A stretch of DNA of 5,548 nucleotides from a bacterium (GTDB lineage Bacteria > JAMCPX01): NCBI GenBank assembly GCA_021787655.1, contig JAJYLM010000140.1, positions 1 to 5,548 on the forward strand. Direction: 5' to 3'. The notes under the pieces were generated by a model. That model had not been told where the DNA came from. It did no database searches and saw nothing but the letters and a program-made list of their open reading frames with translations. Below are positions 1 through 5,548 of the stretch, one piece after another. Made by a program: the position numbers and the translations under genes. Every line of letters begins with the position of its first letter. Within the stretch, counting starts at the first letter, position 1.

Positions 1-762
1 CTCCGCGTTCCGCACAATCTCGTTGGTGATGTTCATGATCGGGGTGGCATAGCTCGACACACTCTTGCTGAGCATGATGTGCAGGGCAAAGGTAATGCCC
101 GCCTCGTTGATACCGGTTATGCCTGCACCGGGCACGCCAAGGAAACTGAATGCCGCGTACTTCATGCCCTTGTCGGGCTTGTAGAGAATGATGGAGGGAT
201 TGTGGTCCATGGCATGGTTGTCGAAGAAATCGAGGTTCCTCCCGTAGATAAAACCGCCGTCCGCCGTGGAATCACCCCATGCCGCCGCGCTCGTGCAGCC
301 GGGATTCAGGGCAGCGATCGAATTTGCGACCGTATGAGAAAGCCCCCGGGCCAGAAGTATCTGCAAGACGTCGGGCATTGCCATAAGACCTTTGAGGAGT
401 TCGTACGATTCGCCGCTCCCCTCGGAAAAACCTTGCATCTCATCGAGGATAAACGGCGTGTACCTTTTCCCCATATTGGATTCGAGGATCCGTACGTATT
501 TTTCGAACAGCCTGCCTGCCTGCCGGCGCAGAAAAGCAGACCCTACCATGTCCTCCAGACCGAGCCTGAGTGTCCTGACAAACAGCATGAAGAAATGGAT
601 CAGGTTCCTGACGTACAGCTCCCGGGCGATCACGCCGTGCTGATGTCCCATATCGCGGGCACTGCCGCTAAGCGTGATGAGGTTGAGTCTCCCTGCCTTT
701 TTGATCCTCCCCTCGGGGAGCGAACTGAACTCTATCGGTGTTATCACCTGTCCTGGAGCCAT
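1..762 (-). CDS. C45-family (acyl-CoA:6-APA acyltransferase / linear amide hydrolase-like) Ntn hydrolase, C-terminus off window
   Basis: The 254 codons run open from ATG at 762 to the left edge with no stop, so the 3' end is missing. The features match the peptidase C45 / penicillin acyltransferase-like Ntn-hydrolase family. An N-terminal segment carries RDMGHQHG (residues 36-43), a typical early motif. The putative nucleophile Cys156 sits in NPGCTSAAAWG (153-163). GRNLDF (174-179) supplies the Arg and Asp that usually follow the nucleophile, and GINEAG (218-223) is a further family motif. Known members cleave themselves between Gly and Cys to free the catalytic cysteine, so cleavage at Gly155-Cys156 is expected here. 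They act on linear amide (C-N) bonds or move acyl groups. No signal peptide or membrane segment is seen, which suggests a cytoplasmic enzyme. A GGGAGG Shine-Dalgarno lies 4 bases upstream of the ATG, and the preceding membrane-protein gene ends only 12 bases away. Family call is fairly firm; the substrate is unknown. Confidence 0.85.
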   Translation of the reverse strand, partial: MAPGQVITPIEFSSLPEGRIKKAGRLNLITLSGSARDMGHQHGVIARELYVRNLIHFFMLFVRTLRLGLEDMVGSAFLRRQAGRLFEKYVRILESNMGKRYTPFILDEMQGFSEGSGESYELLKGLMAMPDVLQILLARGLSHTVANSIAALNPGCTSAAAWGDSTADGGFIYGRNLDFFDNHAMDHNPSIILYKPDKGMKYAAFSFLGVPGAGITGINEAGITFALHIMLSKSVSSYATPIMNITNEIVRNAE

Positions 763-766
763 GGAA

Positions 767-772
767 CCTCCC
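767..772 (-). promoter_or_regulatory. Ribosome binding site of the C45-type hydrolase gene
   Basis: GGGAGG on the minus strand, 4 bases before the ATG at 762 and just after the TAA of the membrane-protein gene (775-777). It fixes the start of the hydrolase and shows that the two genes are packed for co-translation from one message. Confidence 0.7.
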
Positions 773-774
773 TT

Positions 775-1221
775 TTATTTGCCGTTGTCCGTCTTGATGA
801 GTCCCCACACATACACGATCGCGACGGCCCCGAATATAAAGCTCGCGAGGTTGATGATCAATTCGAGTATCATGCCGACCTGGCTGGGATTGCTCGAAAA
901 CATGAACGCGTACTTGCCGTTCTCAAGGTTATACAGGGAGTCCATGCAGCCGAGATACACAAACGTCCCGCCCGCGATAATGCCCCAGAGTACCCCTTTG
1001 ACGTCCTTTTTGAGAAGGTAATAGGCCGACAGGAAAAATGCGAAGGTCATCCACATGTCCGCCGCAACGAACGACTTTTCATACACCATGTAGCTGTGCG
1101 ACAAGGGGAACGACTGGACACTGTCCGGTACGAACAAGAAAAAGATCCAGTACGCAATCGTCAAAACCCCCACGATGATCTGCAGAACAACGAACGTTTT
1201 CGAAGCATCTTTTTTCAACAT
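775..1221 (-). CDS. Four-helix integral membrane protein, family not recognised
   Basis: A 148-residue protein with four hydrophobic segments at about residues 10-31, 51-71, 74-93 and 115-142. Lysines at the N-terminus (KK at 3-4), between helices 2 and 3 (KKD at 71-73) and at the C-terminal tail suggest both ends face the cytoplasm. There is no cleavable signal peptide. The loop after helix 1 (about 32-50) and the loop between helices 3 and 4 (about 94-113, with aromatic and Asn/Asp residues) would face outside. No catalytic or metal-binding motif is evident and I do not recognise the family. A strong AGGAGG precedes the ATG by 4 bases; a TTG one codon later (1218) would have more usual spacing and is an alternative start. 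It lies 85 bases after lipA and 12 bases before the C45-type hydrolase gene, so it is most likely paired with the latter. Coding status is supported by the ribosome site, the regular membrane pattern and the tight junction. Confidence 0.82.
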   Translation of the reverse strand: MLKKDASKTFVVLQIIVGVLTIAYWIFFLFVPDSVQSFPLSHSYMVYEKSFVAADMWMTFAFFLSAYYLLKKDVKGVLWGIIAGGTFVYLGCMDSLYNLENGKYAFMFSSNPSQVGMILELIINLASFIFGAVAIVYVWGLIKTDNGK

Positions 1222-1225
1222 ACAT

Positions 1226-1231
1226 CCTCCT
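1226..1231 (-). promoter_or_regulatory. Ribosome binding site of the membrane-protein gene
   Basis: A perfect AGGAGG on the minus strand, 4 bases before the ATG at 1221 (7 before the TTG at 1218). It is the strongest Shine-Dalgarno in the window and supports independent translation initiation after the 85-base gap. Confidence 0.7.
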
Positions 1232-1306
1232 CTTTTAAGAACTGTAGTTGCGATCGTACATCAACAACTCCCCTGTCCGTCATACCATACACGTATCCGC
1301 TCTCTT

Positions 1307-2194
1307 TTACAATCCGGTATGCAAGCCACGTGCCGGCACACCTTCTGCGCCCCTGCTTGCCTGCAGCCACATCTCCTGCGCCCTGAATGAGCTCCTGACC
1401 AGGGGGGAGGCCTGGACTGCCTTAAATCCCAGTTCATATCCGTACTCCTGGAGCGCTGCAAACACCTGCGGATGGACATAGGCCTTCACCTGTTCCTGTC
1501 CGGGCAGCGGCCTGAGGTACTGACCTATGGTCAGCATATCGCATCCTGTCGAACGGATGTCCTGCATGAGAGACCTGACCTCAGGCAGGGTCTCACCGAG
1601 TCCAAGCATAAACCCTGACTTTGCAAACACATTCCTGCCATCCTTTTTGATGGTTGCGAGCACCGAAAGGCTGGTCGCGTAGTCCGATAAGGGACGGATC
1701 GAAGGATACAGCCGGGGTACGGTTTCCATGTTGTGGCCGGCCACGACAGGACCGGACGAGAGAACGGTCCCGATGGCCGCAGCATCCCCGTTAAAATCAG
1801 GTGTCAGGACCTCAACCCTTGTGCCCGTCTTCCCGAGCGCCCGGACCACCTTTGCAAACTGCGCCGCACCGCCATCCTCAAGATCATCCCTGCTCACCGA
1901 GGTGATCACCACGTACCGGGCACCGAGCCACCGGACTGCTGCCAGAATTTCCTCATGCTCGTGCCCGTCGATATGTCCCGGTGTACCTTTGTTGACACCG
2001 CAAAAACCGCACTGCCGCGTGCAGGTTTCACCGAGTATCATGAAGGTGATCTCCCGATCCGGATAGCATGTCCAGCGGTTCGGACACAGAGCGCTCTCAC
2101 ACACCGTAGCAATGCCCGTGCGCTCGAGGTAATCCGCAACAGGCTGAACCCTGTCCTCATTGTACCGTACCGCAATCCAGTCCGGCTGCATCAT
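1307..2194 (-). CDS. lipA: Lipoyl synthase LipA (radical SAM)
   Basis: LipA inserts two sulfur atoms into the protein-bound octanoyl chain, the last step in making the lipoyl cofactor; it is cytoplasmic. The 295-residue protein shows all signatures. The auxiliary iron-sulfur cluster motif CX4CX5C is Cys32, Cys37 and Cys43 (CESALCPNRWTC). The radical SAM motif CX3CX2C is Cys58, Cys62 and Cys65 (CTRQCGFC). Other family blocks are TSVSRDDLEDGG, HNMETV, GLGE and GQYL. The C-terminal RSSF (267-270) replaces the usual RSSY but keeps the serine that ligates the auxiliary cluster. The N-terminus is short (PDW near residue 4), which accounts for the length being slightly below the roughly 320 residues of the E. 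coli enzyme. The start is ATG at 2194, overlapping the lipB stop as ATGA; AAGGCGG lies 9 bases upstream. A second ATG follows immediately at 2191. The TAA stop is at 1307-1309. No clear terminator hairpin follows. Confidence 0.97.
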   Translation of the reverse strand: MMQPDWIAVRYNEDRVQPVADYLERTGIATVCESALCPNRWTCYPDREITFMILGETCTRQCGFCGVNKGTPGHIDGHEHEEILAAVRWLGARYVVITSVSRDDLEDGGAAQFAKVVRALGKTGTRVEVLTPDFNGDAAAIGTVLSSGPVVAGHNMETVPRLYPSIRPLSDYATSLSVLATIKKDGRNVFAKSGFMLGLGETLPEVRSLMQDIRSTGCDMLTIGQYLRPLPGQEQVKAYVHPQVFAALQEYGYELGFKAVQASPLVRSSFRAQEMWLQASRGAEGVPARGLHTGL

Positions 2195-2850
2195 GCCTGA
2201 TCGCCGCCTTCTTTCATGATAAACTGATCCGGCAGATAGCGGAACCTCTGGGAGAATTTGGTGACACATATTTGTTTAACCGTGTCCATGGATAACAACC
2301 TGCGGGTGAGGAGTGTCAGGTTCGTCACCTTTTCATGCACCACCCCGCAGGTCTCGATAAACTGGAACAGATCGAGGTCGTTGCAGACATTCAGGGCGAA
2401 ACCATGCGTCGAAATATTCTGGTCAATCTTCATACCGACGAATCCGATCTTGCCCTCCGTTGCCCACAATCCCGGCTCATCGCCCCTGTGCGTCTTGATT
2501 CCGAACCCGGCAGCAACATCTGCCATGGTATCGACAATCCCGCCGATCAGGTCCAGCGGCATGCCGGCGAGTTTCATCACCGGGTAGACGACCAGCTGCC
2601 CGTTGTTATGGACAACAGCACCGCCGCCACGCTCCACGTTCACGACCGGTATCCCCTGGTCCCTGATACGGCTGCGGTCCACGATGCTCCGGTCACCGCC
2701 GTCCTTGCCGATGGTTATGACCGGGCTGTGTTCGACCAGAAGGATCGTATCATCCGCGCCCTGTGTAACCTCGCTGCGAATGCCCTGCATCACGTCGAGG
2801 GCAGCAGCGTAGTCCATGACACCGAGATCGATGATACGCAATTTCTTCAT
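2191..2850 (-). CDS. lipB: Lipoyl(octanoyl) transferase LipB
   Basis: LipB transfers octanoate from octanoyl-ACP to the target lysine of lipoyl domains, forming a thioester on its own cysteine on the way. The 219-residue product has the usual LipB length. Visible blocks: VEHSPVITIG (39-48), the substrate-site segment RGGGAVVHNNGQLVVYP (74-90), the catalytic lysine region with Lys134 (GKIGFVGMKI), THGFALNV (148-155) and the catalytic Cys168 in ETCGV. The HNNGQ segment differs from the usual HGPGQ, while GGGAVVH resembles the lipoate-ligase side of the superfamily; the Cys plus Lys pair still points to LipB. The start is ATG at 2850, which overlaps the lpdA TGA by four bases (ATGA). There is no purine-rich site before it, so translation probably depends on lpdA. 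An in-frame ATG at 2898 would overlap lpdA by 52 bases and add residues with no LipB resemblance. Confidence 0.95.
   Translation of the reverse strand: MKKLRIIDLGVMDYAAALDVMQGIRSEVTQGADDTILLVEHSPVITIGKDGGDRSIVDRSRIRDQGIPVVNVERGGGAVVHNNGQLVVYPVMKLAGMPLDLIGGIVDTMADVAAGFGIKTHRGDEPGLWATEGKIGFVGMKIDQNISTHGFALNVCNDLDLFQFIETCGVVHEKVTNLTLLTRRLLSMDTVKQICVTKFSQRFRYLPDQFIMKEGGDQA
2204..2210 (-). promoter_or_regulatory. Ribosome binding site of lipA, inside lipB
   Basis: AAGGCGG on the minus strand, one mismatch from AAGGAGG, 9 bases before the ATG at 2194 and within the last codons of lipB. The spacing favours 2194 over the adjacent ATG at 2191. It means lipA may recruit ribosomes itself as well as being coupled to lipB. 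Confidence 0.55.
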
Positions 2851-4253
2851 GGGATACTGTTTTTGATGGTATGCTGCGAAAGTCCGTCCACGGCCCATGC
2901 CGATTCTGCTATCGACTCCGACAGGCTTGGGTGCGCAAACACCGTCCTCCTCAATTCATCAACCGTTATCTCCCCTGCCATGGCAGCAGCAATAACGGAG
3001 ATCAGCTCATATGCAGACTCTCCAGCGATCGATGCGCCGAGGACAAGTCCGTATTTCTTTTCCGCTACGATCTTGACGAAGCCCGAGGGATCGCCATGGA
3101 CCAGCGCCATGGGACTGCCGGCGAGATCAAAGACACCGGTCTTGACGTCCATGCCTGCTTTCTGTGCCGCTGTCTCGTCCATGCCAACCTGGGCGACTGG
3201 CGGCTTCGAATAAACCACAGACGGGACGAGGACAGGCTCAAAGACCTTCCGTGCACCGAGCATGTTCTCGACTGCGATCATGCCTTGATGGAACGCCGCA
3301 TGCGCAAGGAGCCTGATGCCGTTGACATCCCCTGCTGCATAGATCGAGTCGACGCCCGTTCTCATTGCCATATTCACGTCTATCCAGCCCTTTGAGAGCG
3401 ATATGCCCAGGGGTTCCAGACCGAGGTCTCCGGTATTCGGCTTCCTGCCGGTGACGACGAAGACCTTGTCGACGTCGAGCTTTTGCGGACCTGCCTGTGC
3501 CGTGCCCGGCGAAGGCTGAAGATCCATCCTGATGCCCTTGTTCGATGCCGACAGTGCAGCGGCCTTGCTGGACAGCACGACCTCGATCCCTGCATCTTCA
3601 AGCATGACCTTTTCAAAGGCACTGAGGCCGGGGTCCATCAACGGCAGGAGCCTGTCCATAAATTCGATAATGACGACCTTCCGGGCGCCGAATGCCTTGA
3701 GGATCGTCGCATATTCGATGCCAATGGCACCGCCGCCGATAATGGCAACGGTTTCCGGCACCTGCTGGAGGGTAAACATCCCGTCACTCGTCACGACGCC
3801 GTCAAGACCGATGCCGTCGATGGGCGGCAGCGCCGGGATTGACCCTGTCGCAACAAGCATAAACCGTGCGCTCACGGTTTCGCGTTCATTTATCCGGACA
3901 GTGAACCGGTCCACGAATTTCGCTTTCCCCCTGATGACGTGTACGCCCCGGGCATCGAGCAGTGACTGGATACCTGCGCGTATGTATCCAACGACATCGC
4001 GCGTCCTGGCAAGGACCTGGCTGAGGTTGAGTTTTGTGTGTACCTCGAGACCCATGTCGTTCCACCTGGCTGCCGACAGGATCGGTGTTACGACCTCGAG
4101 CATCGATTTTGTCGGTATACACCCGCGGTTCGTACAGACACCGCCGAGTTCATCCATTTCTATGACAGCGGCCGTCGCTCCAAGCTGTGCGGCACGAATA
4201 CCCGCCAGATAGCCTGCAGGACCGCCCCCGATTATACAGATATCATAATCCAT
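2847..4253 (-). CDS. lpdA: Dihydrolipoyl dehydrogenase (E3)
   Basis: E3 reoxidises the dihydrolipoyl arm of E2 and passes electrons through a disulfide and FAD to NAD+. The 468-residue protein has the normal family length and order. The FAD-binding GGGPAG is at 9-14. The redox disulfide is Cys40/Cys45 in GGVCTNRGCIPTK. VATGS is at 134-138. The NAD-binding GGGAIGIE is at 173-180, and the second FAD motif YAAGDVNG is at 305-312. The C-terminal dimerisation domain carries the active-site pair His441 and Glu446 in HPSLSE, which in this family completes the site of the partner subunit. The start is ATG at 4253, with GGAG 7 bases upstream; a longer in-frame TTG start (4292) would precede this site and extend past the Rossmann N-terminus. 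The gene follows E2 by 87 bases and its TGA overlaps the lipB ATG. It most likely serves the complex encoded by this operon, though E3 can be shared between complexes. Confidence 0.96.
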   Translation of the reverse strand: MDYDICIIGGGPAGYLAGIRAAQLGATAAVIEMDELGGVCTNRGCIPTKSMLEVVTPILSAARWNDMGLEVHTKLNLSQVLARTRDVVGYIRAGIQSLLDARGVHVIRGKAKFVDRFTVRINERETVSARFMLVATGSIPALPPIDGIGLDGVVTSDGMFTLQQVPETVAIIGGGAIGIEYATILKAFGARKVVIIEFMDRLLPLMDPGLSAFEKVMLEDAGIEVVLSSKAAALSASNKGIRMDLQPSPGTAQAGPQKLDVDKVFVVTGRKPNTGDLGLEPLGISLSKGWIDVNMAMRTGVDSIYAAGDVNGIRLLAHAAFHQGMIAVENMLGARKVFEPVLVPSVVYSKPPVAQVGMDETAAQKAGMDVKTGVFDLAGSPMALVHGDPSGFVKIVAEKKYGLVLGASIAGESAYELISVIAAAMAGEITVDELRRTVFAHPSLSESIAESAWAVDGLSQHTIKNSIP

Positions 4254-4260
4254 TTCTGTT

Positions 4261-4264
4261 CTCC
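4261..4264 (-). promoter_or_regulatory. Ribosome binding site of lpdA
   Basis: GGAG on the minus strand, 7 bases before the ATG at 4253. It decides the lpdA start in favour of MDYDICIIGGG over the in-frame TTG at 4292. Confidence 0.6.
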
Positions 4265-4340
4265 GTTTTTTCTGGTACTCCCCTTCGAGCAAAGACAGTG
4301 TGCAAAACCCCGTGTACCGCCGCAGCCTGCCTCATTCTGC

Positions 4341-5548
4341 TCAGCTCCCCAGTACAACGTAGGGATTTTCAACATACTGTTTGATCGTGAGCAGGCACTG
4401 GGCAGCAGGCGCCCCGTCAATGACCCGGTGATCGAAGGTAAGACTCAGGACCATCGTTGACGTAACTGCAACCGTATCGTTGACGACCCAGGGTTTCTTC
4501 ATGATCCTGCCGACGCCGAGCGTTGCGGACTGCGGCGGGTTGATGATAGGCGTAAACATATCGATGCCGTACGCACCGAGATTGGTCAGCGTAAAGGTGC
4601 CGCGTGTCAGTTCTTCATAGGTCAGTTTTCCGCTCTTCGCCCGTGCTATCAGGTCTTTCGACTCCCGGGAAATCTGCAGAATAGTTTTACGGTCTGCATC
4701 GGCTATCGCGGGCACGATAAGCCCCCCTTCGATGGCAACGCCGATACCCATGTGGACAACGTTGTAAACCCTGATACCGCTCTCCTCGAGTGACGCATTC
4801 GCCAGGGGATGCGTTTTCAATGCCATGGCCGTCAGCTTCACCAGGATGTCGTTGATGGTGATCTTGTCAGCCGGGTACAACAATGCCATTGCGCTCTTGA
4901 GCTTGAGCAGTTCTTCGGCGACGACCTCCATGCCAAGCGTTACCGGTGCTACGGTCCGCGCGCTGTAGGCCATCCTCTCGGCAACCGCACTCCGGATGTC
5001 GGTCAGCGGCAGCAGTGTCGATGGTTCCTGCGTTCCGGTTGCGCCTGTGGCAGCAGGCTGCCGGACAGTGTCGAGGACATCCTGTGCATTCAGTTTCCTG
5101 TCCCCTGCCTGCCGTGCGACCTGTTCCAGCCCCACATGCTGTTCCGCGGCAAGTTTGCGTGCATACGGGGTCGCTGGGATCTTCTCTGCGCCGGATACCG
5201 GTACAGGAGCCGGTTGAACACCTGATGCAGCGCCCGGAACGCCGGGCTTATGATTGAGAACATCTGCCTCGGTAATCCTTCCTCCGGGTCCCGTTCCCAT
5301 GACCTGTGCGAGATCAATGCCTTTTTCCCGGGCGAGCTTTTTCGCAGCAGGGCTTGCCTTGACCTCTTTCGTCACAACGGCACCGGAAGCAGCAGCCGTT
5401 TCCTGCCGGGCACTCTCAGCCACCGGTGTTGTTCCGGCGGCTTTTTCGTCAATCTCGTAAACCGGCGGTTTCATATCAGGGAGCGGTTCATCTTTGTCAC
5501 CCAGAAGACCGACAATGCCGGACACCGGCACGATCGCCCCGGGTGCTG
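4341..5548 (-). CDS. Dihydrolipoamide acyltransferase (E2) of a 2-oxo acid dehydrogenase complex, N-terminus off window
   Basis: E2 carries the swinging lipoyl arm, transfers the acyl group to CoA and forms the core of the complex. About 401 residues are visible, counted from the first complete codon at 5546. The fragment opens with GAIVPVSG (3-10), which matches the last strand of a lipoyl domain; the lipoylated lysine is upstream of the window. A canonical peripheral subunit-binding domain follows at about 63-99 (ASPAAKKLA, GTGPGGRI). A second, divergent one is at about 123-161 (ATPYARKLA, QDVL). Ala/Pro/Thr/Gly-rich linkers lie between. The catalytic domain spans about 180-401, with DHRVIDG carrying His373 and Asp377, and with NLGAYGID and INPPQ. 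The TGA stop is at 4341-4343. Likely an acetyltransferase (pdhC/aceF/acoC type), but E1 is off the window and the substrate is not proven. A GTG at 5531 is internal to the lipoyl domain and is not the real start. Confidence 0.95.
   Translation of the reverse strand, partial: APGAIVPVSGIVGLLGDKDEPLPDMKPPVYEIDEKAAGTTPVAESARQETAAASGAVVTKEVKASPAAKKLAREKGIDLAQVMGTGPGGRITEADVLNHKPGVPGAASGVQPAPVPVSGAEKIPATPYARKLAAEQHVGLEQVARQAGDRKLNAQDVLDTVRQPAATGATGTQEPSTLLPLTDIRSAVAERMAYSARTVAPVTLGMEVVAEELLKLKSAMALLYPADKITINDILVKLTAMALKTHPLANASLEESGIRVYNVVHMGIGVAIEGGLIVPAIADADRKTILQISRESKDLIARAKSGKLTYEELTRGTFTLTNLGAYGIDMFTPIINPPQSATLGVGRIMKKPWVVNDTVAVTSTMVLSLTFDHRVIDGAPAAQCLLTIKQYVENPYVVLGS

Noticed and set aside
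1222..1306. A possible promoter between lipA and the membrane-protein gene (TTGTTG or TTGATG followed by weak -10-like sequences) and a small ATAC-AC-GTAT dyad.
   Set aside because: Matches to the -35 and -10 consensus are poor and the dyad has only 4-base arms. There is no convincing promoter, operator or terminator; transcript mapping would decide.
79..1386. A 435-codon open frame on the plus strand.
   Set aside because: It runs codon-aligned and antisense to both the C45-type hydrolase and the membrane protein, crosses the gap and the end of lipA, begins with GTG without a convincing ribosome site, and its product is Arg/His/Pro-rich with no recognisable motif. The minus-strand frames carry the family signatures.
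2192..2269. An upstream in-frame ATG for lipA at 2269.
   Set aside because: It would overlap lipB by 79 bases and add Arg-rich residues unlike LipA; the ATG at 2194 has a Shine-Dalgarno and the ATGA overlap.
2335..3213. A 292-codon open frame on the plus strand.
   Set aside because: It is antisense to lipB and the end of lpdA, crosses their junction, and has no recognisable motif; a shadow of GC-rich coding sequence.
3532..4212. A 226-codon open frame on the plus strand.
   Set aside because: It lies wholly antisense to lpdA; the protein is Ser/Thr/Arg/Pro-rich and low in motif content.
4251..4292. An upstream in-frame TTG start for lpdA.
   Set aside because: It would add 13 charged residues before the FAD-binding strand; the GGAG 7 bases before the ATG at 4253 fits far better.
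4274..4318. GGTAC...GTACC inverted repeat in the 87-base gap between E2 and lpdA.
   Set aside because: The arms are only 5 bases with a 35-base loop and no U-run follows, so it is likely chance; no terminator or riboswitch is supported.

Overview
The window is a single minus-strand gene cluster, read from the right edge to the left. It encodes the back half of a 2-oxo acid dehydrogenase complex together with the enzymes that make its lipoyl cofactor. The order is: E2 acyltransferase (5' end off the window), dihydrolipoyl dehydrogenase E3 (lpdA), octanoyltransferase (lipB), lipoyl synthase (lipA), a four-helix membrane protein of unknown family, and the N-terminal two thirds or so of a C45-type (penicillin acyltransferase-like) Ntn hydrolase that runs off the left edge. 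No RNA gene, mobile element, CRISPR array or long repeat was seen. The largest non-coding gaps are 87 bases (4254-4340) and 85 bases (1222-1306).

Functional logic: LipB moves an octanoyl group from acyl carrier protein to the lipoyl domain of E2. LipA then inserts two sulfurs to make the lipoyl arm. E2 uses that arm to transfer the acyl group to CoA, and E3 reoxidises the arm with NAD+. The target complex and its de novo lipoylation enzymes are therefore made from one transcription unit. The coupling is tight: lpdA/lipB and lipB/lipA both overlap by four bases (ATGA). lipB has no visible Shine-Dalgarno sequence, so it probably depends on ribosomes finishing lpdA. E1 (alpha/beta) is expected just upstream, beyond the right edge. 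The substrate (pyruvate, acetoin or another 2-oxo acid) cannot be settled from what is visible.

The left end is less ordinary. After an 85-base gap come a 148-residue membrane protein and, 12 bases later, the C45-type hydrolase. Both have strong Shine-Dalgarno sequences, and the pair is probably co-transcribed. Whether it belongs functionally to the lipoyl operon is unknown.

Organism: a bacterium with moderately GC-rich DNA, ATG starts and ordinary Shine-Dalgarno signals. The compact E2-E3-lipB-lipA arrangement would fit Desulfobacterota, Nitrospirota or a related anaerobic lineage, but this is a weak inference from gene order and general style, not an identification.
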